Assembly (NCBI GenBank): GCA_900618425.1
Contig: UZAN01039923.1
Span: 38,459 to 102,458, forward strand
Reading direction: 5' to 3'
From: Echinostoma caproni
Lineage: Eukaryota > Platyhelminthes > Trematoda > Plagiorchiida > Echinostomatidae
Length of the DNA stretch: 64,000 nucleotides
In this document: positions 1 to 13,849 of the stretch, piece by piece
Numbering within the stretch: the stretch's first letter is position 1
How the letters are laid out: every line of letters starts with the position of its first letter
Position numbers and translations under genes: made by a program
The notes under the pieces: model-generated
What the model was told of the DNA's origin: nothing
Databases searched by the model: none
The model's input: the letters and a program-made list of their open reading frames with translations, nothing else

Positions 1-1754
1 TACTACAACCCGTGACAATGTATTCAGCGCAAATGAATCTTAAAAGCCTACACTCCTAACCATGTTAACTCTCAAAATTATTTAGGTATCATGTTCAGTT
101 CATAACTGGAAACTTCTTTAGTTGTCTTTTAAATTGAATGTTTCCTGTTAAAATGGATTAACTTATTGAGAAAAACTAAAACTGAGAACTTTCCTTTTAT
201 CACGCACTATAGAATCGTATAAAAACTATTTGGTGCAGTTTAAGAAAAAATACTGCTGCACATATACGAAAACTTCTTTGATCTTCTGCAGTCAATGCAA
301 AAACAGTCAGAAATAAACTGATTCTCAAAAGATGAAATCCATATGCACGGAAAATTAACAGTAATTAGTGTATTTGTAGTAGGACAAATCACAAAATTAT
401 TTTAGGGGCTACAAGCTGAATTTATCAGTTTATTCTGTTCTATGGATTAAGGGGTTAAACTTACCATATTGTCACCCGTTTGAACGCCCTGAAATCAACT
501 GCAAAACGAAATATCGATAATTTAATTGTACCCTACATTAAGAGCCGTCTGAGTTACTCAAATAATAATCGCCGACAATGCCCGTTTCCATGGTAGCTCG
601 CATACGTAGGACGGATAAAATTTGATGACTAAATCATATAAACGATTTATTTTTTACCGGATAAGGAGTGAGGCAAACCCTTTTATGATCTATTTGTTTG
701 TCTCACTTTTCAGTCGCACTGGTTTGTGGTCAGGAATGACCATCTTAACCCCTTGGGGAGAACTGAAGGAAGAAATAGCAAATCACAGAGGCACTATTCG
801 TGTGTGGTGTAGACGGGGTTTGAGACTAATAATCATGACCTGAACAATAAACTGTTTAGAATAACTATCGTTGATGCCCCAACCTATGAGTTATAATTAC
901 TCTGATGACAAAGAATCCTGATGAAGAACTCACTCTTGGTAGCCCTGTTATCTTGTCCTTGCAATTAAACTAATTTGGCCGTTTGTATTAATCATACGAA
1001 ACAACAAGAACCGCAGATAAAAACACTATCCGTTTGGCGCAGGTTTTATTTGCGTACCGATCGTGTCATTGATCCGCCGACACAAGGAATGACGCCTGCA
1101 CTCAAAAATACTGATTTAACAGCTAGTTTAATTGCTCGAGAGGATTTCAGGTTCCTAAACACTGGAACAAATGCCTCATTAGCCCGTTTTATTTGTTGGT
1201 TGTCGTAGCTAGCCTAGTTCCGATCTGGAAGGATTTCCGTTTTCCTTAGATTCATGAAATAAGCATTTACGACCAAGTGCTATTTGATGACCTATCAGTA
1301 GATTTACGGTAAACTTATCGACAAGCGCTGATCTTATTAGGACCTAATACCACCCCATTTGCCATCTGAGAAAAGCAATAACCTGTGAATCGGAATATTC
1401 ATTCATACTACTCGAATGCCACATCCTCTTCTGGGAGATTGATTGCAATGTTTCGAAATATTTGGTGTTACTCTAAACTGGAATGTCATATGGCTGAGTT
1501 AGAGAGGCTATACAATACATCAAACATCAGGTTCTCGTTTTTGGTCGTTTTCGGGGATGGTAAATCTGTCTTTTGGTGCAGCTTGTGGTCGCTTTTTATA
1601 AGCAGTTCACTTCTTCAACAGAAGTTCCAAGAATCGCCATGTAGAAAACATTCTCAATCACCTCATTCCAATCGGAACAATCTGAATGTTATTTAAAAAT
1701 CTACAACGACTGAAACAGTTAGTCCTGCCTCCCCTTTGGTTTTCTTTTTGATTT
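1..1754. other. No recognisable feature
   Basis: AT-rich DNA with open frames of 103 codons or fewer. None carries a recognisable motif or convincing splice sites. Confidence 0.6.
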
Positions 1755-1925
1755 TCAATTCTTTTTATTGAGTACACATAGATAAAATTTTCAGGAAGGA
1801 GGAAGCAGCCAATCGTGGGGCTGCCATACAACACACAGAGAATCGGGAAGATAGGCAATGGTGGTGGGATTCGAACAGATATCCTCCAGCGTGATAATTT
1901 GTTGAAGTTAGTACCGAGCCACACT
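1755..1925 (-). mobile_element. SINE-A copy 1 (tRNA-derived SINE)
   Basis: Read on the minus strand: a GGCTCGGTACTAAC A-box region, B-box TTCGAATCCCACCACCA, a body with TTGTATGGCAGCCC and TGATTGGC-like sequence, then CCTTCCTGAAAATTTTATC and a tail ending TACTCAATAAAA. It is homologous to the copies at 32831-32985, 41893-41962 and 43423-43590. Confidence 0.8.
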
Positions 1926-4822
1926 GAACCCAGAGGGGTATGAAGGGTTATATGATTAGGGTATCAATTATGATATGATGGACCCTCGTGTCCAGTAGGA
2001 CGTATTTCAATACGTAGCCACCTCCTCTGGATTCGGGAAGATGACGAATGTGCATTGGCAACACACCAGCACATCACTCACCGGGTGGGTTAAGTCAGTG
2101 TGAGGCAAAATTAAACTAGAACACCAGGCAGGGAGGCATAGAGCACGAAAAAATACTTTATCTAAACAAAACAGCTCTAACCTGGAAAAGGGGTAAACCT
2201 TAACTGGAATGCGTGACCAGTGTAAAAGGAGGAGTATGTTTGTGAATAATTGCGCAAATACCAATTAGCTGATACTTATTTAGAAGAGATAAGCACATTG
2301 AGCATGAAAAATACAGAATGGAAAGGCTGGTTAAATATATTGCCATCCCTATAACAGAAAAAAATTAAAAATATAAATCCACTATCAGTGGGCCTGGGAC
2401 CTTAATGACCATCTGCTATTGAGATAGATAGGAACAGAAAATGGACAAGGAAACCCCCGAATTGAAGTCTGATGAAACAAAACCGGAAAGGTTCCGGTAT
2501 AAAAGGAGCAGCGATACAGGTACCCGTCGCTGAAAAATTGACTGACAATTGAGGATCAATGTGGGCTTCGTGAATAGTTGAATAACCGCAATATGAACCT
2601 GGTCAGGATAGATCTAAGGAGAACGCGAATCCCCACCCCGTACATGATAACAGCATTCAAGTACCGGGCCAATTTTTCTTTGTATTCAATTAGATGGGCG
2701 GACCTAAGAAAGCGTCTGGCACGGGTTACAGAATACCTTTACTCGCAGTACAAGACATGCACGTGAACGTAAATAGATGCTAACAGAAATAATTTATCGG
2801 TAAGCCCAGAAAGGGCTGGAAAGGAAAGTTGTGGAATGAAGGGTAAACAAATTCTAATTGTATTGGGAATAACAACTTATTTGAATGAATTCGTAAAAAG
2901 AAAGCAATGATAATTATTGGAAAAGGCATTGTCCGCAAAACCCAATAAAGAGGTTTATCCAAGGACAGAGGCAAGGAAATCGCCAACAATGCTAAGAGCA
3001 CGATCTATGTGGCTGATGCCTAAGGGTTCGTAGGGAGGGAAAAATAATGACAGACCGCGGTACTATCGGTCAAACAATCAATTTGATTAATAATGCAGAC
3101 GGAACGTTTTAATTAATAGCGAGCGGAATATTGTAGAGCACCAGTATTTGTGGATGTTCTAGAACTAACCAGGAGGAAGCCGTTGAGGAAACCTTTGCGT
3201 TGCAGTAACATGCCCGTATAGTCTAATTCAACATTTTCAAAGTGTTTTGAACTTACGGAAACTATGGTCATGGGATCACGGTTGTTAGGATCGGATTAAT
3301 CACCAAAATCCGAAGGCTAACTCTTAAGATAAAAGATAACCAGAAAATATACGGTAGTTTCTAGGTTAGTTCTGGAGTGTGATAGCTTCAAATTCATGTG
3401 AATAGGACCACAATTAGTTTACAAGCGCAGTGTTTCCAGGATATTCCAAATTATTACAGAAAATTGACAGATCAAGTGAAGTTGAAGGAAAAGCCAGAGT
3501 TAAAGATTCTTGCCATCTAGTAGGGTTGAAAACTCAACCCCCTAAGGAATGGTACATAGAAGGAAACTGAAAAATCTGCCGTCGACGAGAAATCTTTTTG
3601 ACAACGAACCAATTACCAATTACCAATTACCTCAATTACCACTTGATGAAAAATCCAGATTTTTCGATTTGTCTTAAATGGAGCAATGCCTAGCTCTCTG
3701 TATGGTAAGCAAACGTAGAGGTCTGGTGTGCGGAAAACGATATTTGTTTTGGTAAGCAGTTTCAACGACGGAATGCTGATTTTTTTAGCAACCACCAGGG
3801 TTACACACATCCCTAAACCATTCAATGATTTGCCGGGTTTTCAAAGAGTGGAACAAAACAACACATGCCAAGAAGAAAGAGCACAAAGAAGTTTGAAACA
3901 GAAACAGACGTATCAAACTTATAGCAGTAGAAGTTTCCGAAATAGCAGACCAGAAACGTTCGGTGATCATTCACTTTAGTCTAATAGCATTGCCGAACAT
4001 GGGGTCTGCATTTAAGTGTCAGAAGCAACCAAGAAAAGTGGTCCAACGGATGAAGGACAGAGGGGATTGAGTTTTCGTTGCAGAGTTTGAAAATCAAATT
4101 AGCGAGGTGCCAGCCGTCATTAATATGATTACGAGAATAGAACCCTTGTTTTACTGGAATTTACACTTGAAAAGATCAAGGTGTGAAATACGGGAATAAG
4201 TAACAGAATGTTTGATATCGTGACATGAATTAGGTGCGTGGCCGTGATCTGCTGTGTACTTCAAATGGCGAATGAGCTAGCTCCGCGGGTGCCACAGTCA
4301 ACTGTGCTTCGACAAAATGTTATCTTGCAGTTCACCCATATTTGTGAAAAGGTTAGGGATGTGGGTATCACTGAGATCGAAACCTGTTACTTGATGGTGA
4401 GAAGCTACATAAACCTCATTAAGCCGACCTATCGCATCAACGCAGCCAACTAGAGAAAGTAAGAACACGAAATACTGCCACCAGAAAGAGCTTTAAACTA
4501 TAGTTGATAGTAACTCTTTGAAAACAATGGTTTCATAAAATTGGATTCTTATGCAACGGGAAACTTACCTGCCCCAATTTATACCTAATCACTATTCATA
4601 TGAACTGCGGTTGCCGGTTACAAACGCTTTTTTTCACACGGAGTTGTGTAACTACATGACTAGTTGTTTATTTCATACAAGGTGGCAATATTTTTGTTAT
4701 GTTCAAATTCACGCTCGTTCGATCATTGGCGTTGGGTTGTTGTCGTTTGAAACGAAGAGGTCTGGCAGATCGATCTTATCTGTCAATTAATTTATGCAAA
4801 AGTTGATCGTAATAAACCAACT
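1926..4822. other. No recognisable feature apart from one short tandem array
   Basis: Open frames stay under 90 codons and none looks protein-like. The CCAATTA array at 3607-3639 is listed separately. Confidence 0.6.
3607..3639. repeat. Short tandem array of CCAATTA units
   Basis: ACCAATTACCAATTACCAAT continuing as ACCTCAATTACCA: about four 7-nt units. Confidence 0.8.
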
Positions 4823-5116
4823 ATGTGCCACCAACTGATGGAAGTCCTTCGTCGTTTGTGGTTTCACTGGAAATTCATTGTTTCCCCTTATTTGCTGCAT
4901 GCGGCCTTACACTTCAGGAACTCCCTTTTGGAGTCTTTCGACCGTATCCGCAACCACATTCACATCAATGTGTTCTTATTTACGGATAAACAAGGTATCT
5001 GGGCACTCATTGAGCTTCATCAAGGTAGGCTTAGATACCTACAGGTTCTTCAGAAGAACTTGAAAAAAGAACAAAAGCTTATCGTAGCTAATTCATACGA
5101 AAGCTGTGACTATTAG
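4823..5116 (+). mobile_element. Possible Penelope N-terminal remnant (uncertain)
   Basis: A 97-codon open frame contains LLESFDRIRNHIHINVF, then TDKQGIWALIELHQ and RYLQVLQKNLKKEQK. The D-K-x-G followed by hydrophobic residues and a Y/L-rich helix recalls the region before the RT core in Penelope-like elements. No catalytic motif follows, so this may be chance. Confidence 0.2.
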
Positions 5117-7920
5117 ATCGGGCTGTTTCTTCGGGGGAGTGATCAAATCCATTATTTATTTGAAATATTAGCTAACTTTTAAAATCTACAATATTTGTCG
5201 TGTTTCTTATTCGGACAATTGTAATAGGAAAGCATAAATTTATACATATTTGAAGAAAATTGTACGGCCCGTTTTCGGCTAAGCATTGATTGAATTGTTT
5301 TACCTCGTTCTGCGAACAAGACTCCACCTGACCCCAACTTTGCATTCCCTAGCTCGTTCTGGTCTATTCCTATGCTGTAAGACTTACAATAGATATCGAC
5401 CTAGGTGTACCTATCTATCTATATATATACTGACAAACAATACTGGTTTAATCCCTCCCAGAAGAACGGTGCAACGGGGTGTGTGGGGCTGTGTGATCCT
5501 TTCGGGTCACGAATACACGTTGTGAATTCAACCAAAGGAAAATCCACAGAATGACTGAATGATTAATCAAATGGGTGGGGACATTTTGGTATGAGCGAGG
5601 TCATACGTCCGCGTAGAACTATAGTTACTTGAACGCGCACCAGATACGGGCGGGCGTGTTCAACCGCATTTACTCACCTCTGAATGACTCTACAGGTCAG
5701 TCGATACAAGCGTGATAATAAAAAGTGAGAACAGATAGAGCTGACGCAGTTCTCAAACGATGACAAATCAAGCGAAGCATCTGCAAAGCATTGTCACACA
5801 CGATGGTTTTGATACTTTTAACCTATTCTCCTGAAATTGAGTATTATGTTTGGCTTGTACTCGAATACGGTAGTCATCACAGGGAACCCACAGAAACAGG
5901 TTTTGAAGATACTATTGACCACAAAACCTGTAGTTTTCTAGGTATAAATTAGAAAGCACTTTAGAAAATTTACTACCGAAGCCAACTCAATTCCCGCTTC
6001 AAACTGGGGTATAAGACGGTACCAAGAACTGAATCCCGTAGGAGTAGGTAGACGTGCGCCGCTGACGTTTCCAAAAAAGAAGAAGAAGATAACTCCAGGA
6101 GTATCCGGCTTTGAGTGACATGTCGGCTTTACTTGACCATAAAGTAGAAACCCATTGTTCCTCATTTACATTGTGTACCAAAGGTGATCCACTCGAACTA
6201 AGTGTAAATCATCGTGTCGAGTAAATGACATCGATATAGTTTCAAAGAGGCTTGGGCAAATGTGAAACCTGTTGCAACTTCGCGGTCCCCTAGCAGATGC
6301 AGTCTGTTTCATTTAAACCCCTATCCTTCGTCAGCTTTTGAAATTTATTACCTAATTTTCCATCAACTACAACTATTCCCCCTCCCCATATTTCTTTCTT
6401 TCAAATGACGATTGCGTTTCTGTTATATTCATTTAGTTCTCCTAATTACGGTCATCACGAATGTTGTTTAGAATCTCAATACTGGCTCCTAAGGATTATC
6501 TGATGACATCAAAGTACGAACTGGCAAGTACAGGGGGATAAGTACAAAAGATAAGTTGATAATCAGTCGAAAGACATCAATGTACTACTACAAAAGGAAT
6601 TTAATGCAGCATCTCCTAACCTGAAATTTTGATAACCCGAAAATATGACAGTTGTCTTCAATTACCTATTTTTTAGTGAAAATACTTAATCTAGACAGTA
6701 AGTGAATTTTAATAGCTAATCACCTATGAAACACAAGATAGCCTTCGTTCGAACAATGATCCATAAGTTGAAGGAAATGCTGTGCAGAGGATATAATCTA
6801 CTATACGAATTAGAGAATATCTTCACCGTCTTGCATAACAAGCGGTATTCAGCTTCGTGTAGTTCTTGAATTTGTCAAAAACAGATCAAAACAAGCATCC
6901 ATCAGATGCAAAAATGGATGTTCACTTCCCCCCCTCCCCCCTTTGATAAAAGCGGGAATTGGTAATGTCTCTTTGCACACAAAGCATCAGAAATGTCCCA
7001 CAAAGGACCTGTCGTACCGCTGCATTGCGTCTCTATTCGGTCAAACGGCATATCCGCTTGCCTCCATTTAAAGGCCGCCACCGGGTCTACCTTCGTAGTA
7101 TCTGCACGTTCAGTTATACCTTTAACGAAGTATGCACTGGTCCAATCGACCAATCAATGCAAACTAGAATGATCATATAAGTTCCAATATGCCAATGCCA
7201 ATCAAGGACTTTACCTAACCCATATATTCTGACTGCACTATGTAGAACCACTTCGATCAAGGCAAAGCATACGGTCGGAAACGGTCACAAGGTAGACCAT
7301 ACGAACGTGTTCTCTTTCGTGTCACATCATCGCAACAATGAAGACGCTCGAGACATTATCGATCGTACACAACAAATTCACCCTGTGCCAAGAAGCCCAT
7401 GACCTATATCTTCGACCTAGATTGTTTTTAACTCCATCCGTACAAGCAGATACACGAGCATACAAGGTTTTACAACCCAATAAAACATAACTAGATGTTT
7501 CGCACCCTTACGTTGCTGTGACGGCATAGGAAAGGAATTCCCGTCACAGTTAATATCATCTGACTAACCTGCTCAAGGTGGTCGAAGAAGACATGAGCGG
7601 GATGATGCCTAGGGTTTACACTGGTCAATAACGTGACTATAATAGGCAAGAGATGAACAACCTATGGCAACGGAACTTCGAGATTATGGTAAACTTCCAA
7701 GTATATTATAAACTAAAAACTAAATCATTGAGGAGTATAACAAAATCATTATATTCCACGTATAATTTTTCCTAAAATAACTGAAGAAGAAATAATGTGA
7801 ATACTCACATCCACATGAACCATGCGATTATGATCAACAACATAGATTTCCTCATGACTGTAATTCATTGGCCAACTTTTTCGATGAATCAGTGCCATTT
7901 TGATCATTTATACAATAATA
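5117..7920. other. No recognisable feature
   Basis: Short frames only. A purine run lies near 6076-6088 and a C/T run near 6929-6941. Confidence 0.6.
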
Positions 7921-8650
7921 ACTTGGAGTGACCAATACATTCATTTCCGAAGCTTGGTGCCACAGAAGGTGTAAAGGAACCTGGTTCGTTGCCTAGCGGA
8001 TAGGGCAGTGAAGACACGCTAGAAGAAGAGCTCCTTGCTATAAAGTTTGTCTTTGCACGTAACGGGTATCCGGAGCATTTAACCAACAAGATGATCCAGT
8101 ACACGGAAAACTCTGTACAAAACACCGAGATTAGGAAAAAATTCGTGTACATTTCTTTGCCTTTGAAAAGGGACAAATCAGCTGACATCATACAAAGAAC
8201 ATTATTCGATGCAATCAATAAGACTTTCTATGCATCCAACCTTCGTGTGTTTTTCACGTCCAAGCCAATTGTATGTTTGCGGCTGAAGGACAAAGTTCCA
8301 TACTCTGCTGTCTCATTCTGTGTATACTCATTTACTTGGTCCTGTGGAACAACGTACGTAGACCGCACGGTCAGGCGATTCGAACGGATTCGTGAACACC
8401 ACCCTGCGTGGCTGAACACCGGAACGATCAAGTCTCTCACCAGTGCAGTGGTTTCACACCTAGCTGAAACAAATTACACTGTGGACGTTTCCGAGGCTTT
8501 CCGACCCCTATATAAAGTCCGTGGGCGATTATCGAGGCAGGTTCAATGCCGGATGCTGGCTACAGCCGAAACAGTGGGCACTCATCTGCACAACCCCGCT
8601 CTGTGCCCCAAAACAATTTGTGCAAGCGCTAAGGCTTCCCTGGCCCACCA
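7921..8650 (+). mobile_element. Penelope-like element PLE-1: 5'-truncated, RT/endonuclease linker and GIY-YIG endonuclease, degenerate
   Basis: The fragment begins inside the C-terminal RT region with a degraded TWTG motif (TWSDQYIHF, 7921 on) and an in-frame TAA at 7972-7974. It then reads RNLVRCLADRAV, followed by a frame change near 8005 to SEDTLEEEL and FVFARNGYP. From 8091 to about 8590 one frame is open and carries the GIY-YIG domain: VYSFTWSCGTTYVDRTVRRF, then IREHHPAWL, SAVVSHL and EAFRPLYK. In intact relatives the turn is YVGRT; here it is YVDRT, a likely inactivating change. The family's conserved C-terminus appears only after another frameshift (LCAPKQFVQALRLPW, about 8599-8643). 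GIY-YIG domains of this type nick target DNA for Penelope retrotransposition. This copy cannot be functional. Confidence 0.88.
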
Positions 8651-9409
8651 CACGCACACCCTTTCACAAATAATCTCGATGATCGGATAAGTGGACAAAC
8701 GAACATGTGATTCTAGTGAACCCGATTTCCGGTCTGACGATGGAACAGTTTCTACAAATTGGTGTTTTTATTTTATTTTATTTTCCCAAGACAATTTTAT
8801 TCCCAAGTAGCAATATATATTGAGATGTATTAGCATGAATACGAATCTCTGAAAACGAGCTTGTTCGCCACCCTGTTGTTTTGTATGAAATATGCTCTGT
8901 GGGTCTATTTTGAAAAACCAAAATTGTTATTTCGGATTACGAACTCCTGTGCTATGCCAGCTTTTTTTGCCCTTATAGTTGGTCTGTCGCAAGTGTGACA
9001 GCACAGGATATCGTATAAATCACGCTTTCTGGAACTGACAGAACTTCTTTTTTATTGTCGTTCGAATAATTAGGCATATCTCGTATGTTTCGCTTGAGCA
9101 TTCCATATGAAAGACTTCGAAAGTGAGCACAAAAACGCACGGAATTGAGCGAAATGTTATGCACAGTGATGTACATACCGTTTCCGACATGACATTTCCC
9201 ATAATATTGAGATAACTTATGTACCCTGTCAAAAAAGCGGTGTGGAGCAGGTTTTTATTTGGTCACAATGTAGCCTGCTGAACTGGGAAGCGACATTCGC
9301 TTCATCTCCCCATTTGTCCGCAACACATCGAGGACACAACATGATTAACACGAGACACTTCATCTCCAGTGTGTCGGCCCGTGATCAACAATGATTAGAG
9401 TTTGTTAAA

Positions 9410-10768
9410 TGATACATTTAAGAAGGGAACAAAATACTCGGGTTTCACCATATGTTTTTCGTGAAACAAAAGAAAAACATGCTCAAACCATGAACAATCA
9501 AATAACCCCAATAAAACATTTCGGGTTAAAAGATTCTCTCCAGTTGAAGGATACATTAGCGGTATTGATTATCACCGATGTTTCCTTGCTTCTTATGATG
9601 TTGCTTCGCTATTCACTAACGTACCAGTGACGGACGCCGTGGGGGAAGTTTGTAAATATCTCAGTGAAATTGGATTTGAGGCAACTGAATTGAGAACCCT
9701 ATTGAAATTGTGTGTTTGTAATGTGAAGTTTGTCTTCAATGGCACAATTTACCGTCAGATAGATGGAGTGGCCATGAGAAGCCCACTTGGACCAATCTTA
9801 GCTGATATATTCATATCCAAACTTGAGAACAACATTGAAAGTGATCTCAAGTCATCAGTGTTTTATCGTCCTTATGTCGATGACACTGGTAATAACCTCA
9901 AACAAAACAGCTGTCATAGTTTTGTTTAACAAATTGAACGGGATGTACACCAATATCAAGTTCACTTTGNTAATGACTCGTTACCATTCCTAGACCTACA
10001 ACTGACAAGAATGAAGAATGGTACACTCCTGACCTCAATTCATCACAAGTGTACGTGGACGGGCCAGTATTTACATTTCCAAAGTTTTTGTCCTCTACGG
10101 TACAAGATTCGATTGGTAAGAACCTTGTTCTACAGAGTTCGTCGCCTGTACAGTCCGGAAGTGATAGAAAATGAACAGAGAGATTTGGTGATTACCTTGT
10201 CCTCTAACGGTTATCCCCTGCCTTTTATAGAGAAATATCGCACACCTACCATTATTAGGCAAACTCACACTACGGTCGAAAAGAAACCAGTTTTCATTGG
10301 TGTGCTATGTAAAGGAGACGATGTAATTGCACGGGTTGGTCGTCGGCTTCATACTACAGTTGAGTCCATCTATCCTGCCGCGAAGCTGATCATGATTCAC
10401 AGAACAATGAACTCATTAATGCGATCAAACATAGACAGATCCAATGATTCGGTAAACTCCAATTGCATTTATCTTTTTCAATGCACTTGCGGTTCGCGGT
10501 ACGTCGGAAGGACTGAACGCCGACTGTCGACCAGAATGAGTGAGGATGTTCCGAATAACTTAGGGGAGGAATGCTTCCAGCAAGCGCAGTGGCACGACAT
10601 TTGCACGATACCGGACACTGCATCGACAAACGCAAAGCTTTCCGCGTTGTGCTCAAAGTTCGATGCCCAAGGATGCTTAGGTTTGCTGAAGCGGTTGTCA
10701 TTAGCCGTTTAAAGCCTGATCTATGCGTGCAAAAGGCCTTTGTTATGCAGTTGGTATTACCATGGTAA
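9410..10768 (+). mobile_element. Penelope-like element PLE-2: reverse transcriptase plus GIY-YIG endonuclease, degenerate
   Basis: This is the largest Penelope piece in the window. The RT core reads SYDVASLFTNVP (about 9587-9625), GVAMRSPLGPILADIF (family GVAMGSPLGP, so one Gly is lost) and the catalytic YVDD (about 9878). Two frame changes, one near the N at 9970, separate this from SLPFLDLQLTR, CTWTGQYLHF, SNGYPLPFIEK and the GIY-YIG domain with an intact-looking CTCGSRYVGRTERRLSTR (about 10480-10540). The tail continues in another frame (HLHDTGHCIDKRKAFRVVLK) and ends with the family-typical LPW followed by TAA at 10766-10768. The 5' boundary is uncertain: homology is clear from about 9540 and weak upstream. 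A TTTCC-rich tract follows the stop. Confidence 0.9.
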
Positions 10769-10772
10769 TTCC

Positions 10773-10796
10773 CCTCCCCTTTCCTTTCCTTTCCTT
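10773..10796. repeat. Short TTTCC-type pyrimidine tract
   Basis: CCTTTCCTTTCCTTTCCTT-type repeat directly after the PLE-2 stop codon. Confidence 0.8.
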
Positions 10797-13700
10797 CATC
10801 TCGACCTTTCTCTTACATTATCGTTGACACTTCGCTCCTCTCATTTTCTCATTACGTAACTCTCTTTGACCTACGTCGTTGAACATATTGTTTTCTACTC
10901 GGTTAACTTTCTGCGTCTATTCGAATTCATTTCTGGTTGTATCTTTTTTGTATTACGTAACCATGTCTAACTCTCTTTCCACCATTGCTAATCGGTTTCC
11001 ATTACGTAACTGTTTTCTATGCTAACATTTCCCACCCCTCCTCCTCCTCTTCTACTCATACTCAAATGACTTTGGTATTAACTCAACCACTCAGTGCCTT
11101 CTGCTTGACCCCATGCAATTGTAAATGTCCATATATGGTATACTTAAGATAAAACTTGACCTATTTAATGTGCGTAGACAGCTGACTGAGAGCATGTGAA
11201 ATTGATGGCCAATATTAATTCTGCTCATATTGTGTTACTTGTTTTGTTCAAATGGATCAAAGGGAAAGGATGTTTCCGCCAAAAACATTTTTATCATCAA
11301 ATGCAGTTTGCTGAATTAGTCCATTCTTCGATAAACATGCATTGTCCTTGACCGTTTCTTTAGTGGTTTATGACATGAGAGAAAATGTAGTTCAGGTCAC
11401 GAATTTAATCTGAGGTGGCCTGAAGTCAACAGTGAGTTCCATGCAAGATAGTCATAAACGTTTGAGGTATTCATGTGAGAAATATGATGACTGTCAAATA
11501 CTCATCTCACATGTAGCAGATGTTTAGAAAGACGAGAGATGCAACCGAGTATTCGTCTTTATACAGATGCTGAACATTGTGGCCAAAATTTAGGAGGAGA
11601 AAGTACATAGTATAATCGCTCAGCATCGATTAGCGAAAGGGATGGTTATGTATGTTTATAAAGCCTTTTGATACATCGGATTCATGCTACTAGAGCCTTT
11701 GGATAACAGTTCAAAGGCATTGCGGAAACCATTGAGAAGTGCATCAAAAAATGTAGAAGTTCATTAAGTGAAATACAGAAAAGCGGAAGTTGAACCTGGT
11801 TTTATTCTTTAATAGAAAAGGAAAACCTGTCGGAGCAGTTAGCTAACATGCTAACTGGTGGATTCCATTAGTTTCAGTAAGTTGGATTGTTAATTTTTAT
11901 GTAAAAAACATCAGTGCTATTATTGTAACCTTGGCTCCGCTGATAGGATGTGCGCTGTACAAAGGCGTAGGCCGGGTCCACCGAGGCTACTGAACGTTTC
12001 AAAATCTAAACATAAAAAATGATTGCGCTGAAAAACTACCTAAATTTACTCGTTGATGTGCGTTTTCGATTGCTTTTGTCAAACTGAGCAATTTGAAAAT
12101 TACCAGGTAATCATCAGCTAAGATAATTTATCTACTGCTTATGGATTACGACTCACACTAATATCATTCCAGTTGGCCGCTGATAATCAACGGATTTTTG
12201 TATTTTTCACAATCTGTTGTTGTGTTGAATTGAGATTTCTCTTTTTGCGTGATGGTTGGGTCAGATCGACGCGTGATTCAGTTCAACGAGTCTTCTCAGT
12301 GAGTTGTTGTGTGAAAAGTAACAAACCTCAAGAAATAAGTCGATGTGCTCAGCGGGATGCCGGTTTACCTTTAAAGAATAGGGCATGATAAAATGGATCG
12401 CCTAGTCACGTGCATCAATGGTCCACCAGTAGCGGATACCGAAGCGTTTACCATCTAGTAACATACATGAAACCGTTTGTATAACCATCAGCATATGGAT
12501 GACTGGAAAAAATTACCCAGAAGAACAAGACCGGATCCGCGGTCCTTGCCGCTAGTCAGGTATACGTATCCGGTAATCTTTTGTCTGGTCAGTGTTATAC
12601 CTGAACTGCTGATGTGAATTAAATAACACGAATGTTTTTTTGCAGCCCGAAGCGTTGATTCAAGCTAAGCAAACCTAGAACATAAATGCAATAATTTTGT
12701 ATTAAGTGTTGTGGATTAGATGCATTAATTCTAAGCTAGCTCGACTTTAGAACCGATGATCAAAGCTGTACACGGAAATGATCTTGGTTTCAAGGTGCAC
12801 TTTGATTGAAGTGGTATTACTCAAATTCAGTGAGTTAGATAACAACCATAGATTATTATTATGAAATCTTATTTAATGGAATTTCTCTGGGTTGTAAAAT
12901 AATTTCATTGGGTTATCCAATAGAGTTGCTATAATGGATTATATATTAGATAAAATAATGCCTCATTACAAATACGCGAGATTGCAAGGGTTTATGAAAA
13001 TAATTTGGGGTAATGCTTGAGTAATTTCTATAAGAAATTATTGCGTTGTCATACTTGATGAATTTTGTGGTTTTCATGTTCAGATCATTTAATCTTGGCA
13101 CTCAAGGTCAGGCACGTTTAACTGAAGCTTGTGAATACTAGAAACTACGTAGATCGAAGTAGACAAGATATAAATTGTTGTCCATACCTAAAGCATTACT
13201 ACAGGTGATAAATATAATGAAACTTCATTTGATCATGGAGAAAATATTTGAGTGCATCACAACCGGCCGGTACTGTAGTCCTAATACTAATAGAATAAAT
13301 ATACACACTGAACATCAGTCCTAGCATCGAGGTGGCCGAGGTCAGATGCATAGATCTATCGCAATGATTCTTCGTGGCCTATTAGGCTCGAACCAACTCC
13401 CCGATCTGCGCATGTAGGCTTGTGTTGTCCAACAAAAAGAAAGTGAAATTAAGAACCGTAGGAATTGCAAAAGCGCGAGTTCATGCATGAATTCGTTGTT
13501 CGTCGATAGTCGAATAAGGAAAATGTACACATGATGTTCGATCTTCTGATACTGATAAAAGTGGTTGACATATTACAAGAACAGCATGTTTTTCATGTTT
13601 ACAAGCCTCTTTAGAGTCTCTGCTACATTGTCGCCAGATAACAAAGAGATAAAAGGATATATGGTTCAGAAAAATAAATAGGTCGTTTAAACTAAATTTT

Positions 13701-13849
13701 TGGGATGCACTATAAATATATATATAACTATAAATAAATATAAATTAAATCGTTCAGATGAGCTCTTTCTGACCAAGATTACGGTTGATGTATAATCCCT
13801 AAGTTAATTAATGTTAAAATCCACATGAAACCTTCGAAGGCAACGAATA
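10797..13849. other. No recognisable feature
   Basis: AT-rich, with pyrimidine-rich DNA just after PLE-2. A weak tRNA-like match near 13330-13395 was not accepted. Confidence 0.6.

Noticed and set aside
8228..8440. Minus-strand open frame of 70 codons
   Set aside because: Antisense shadow of the PLE-1 endonuclease; likewise 10390-10701 opposite PLE-2.
13330..13395. tRNA-like head (GGTGGCCGAGG ... GGCTCGAACC)
   Set aside because: Both boxes deviate from consensus, no T-arm stem closes and no second copy was seen.
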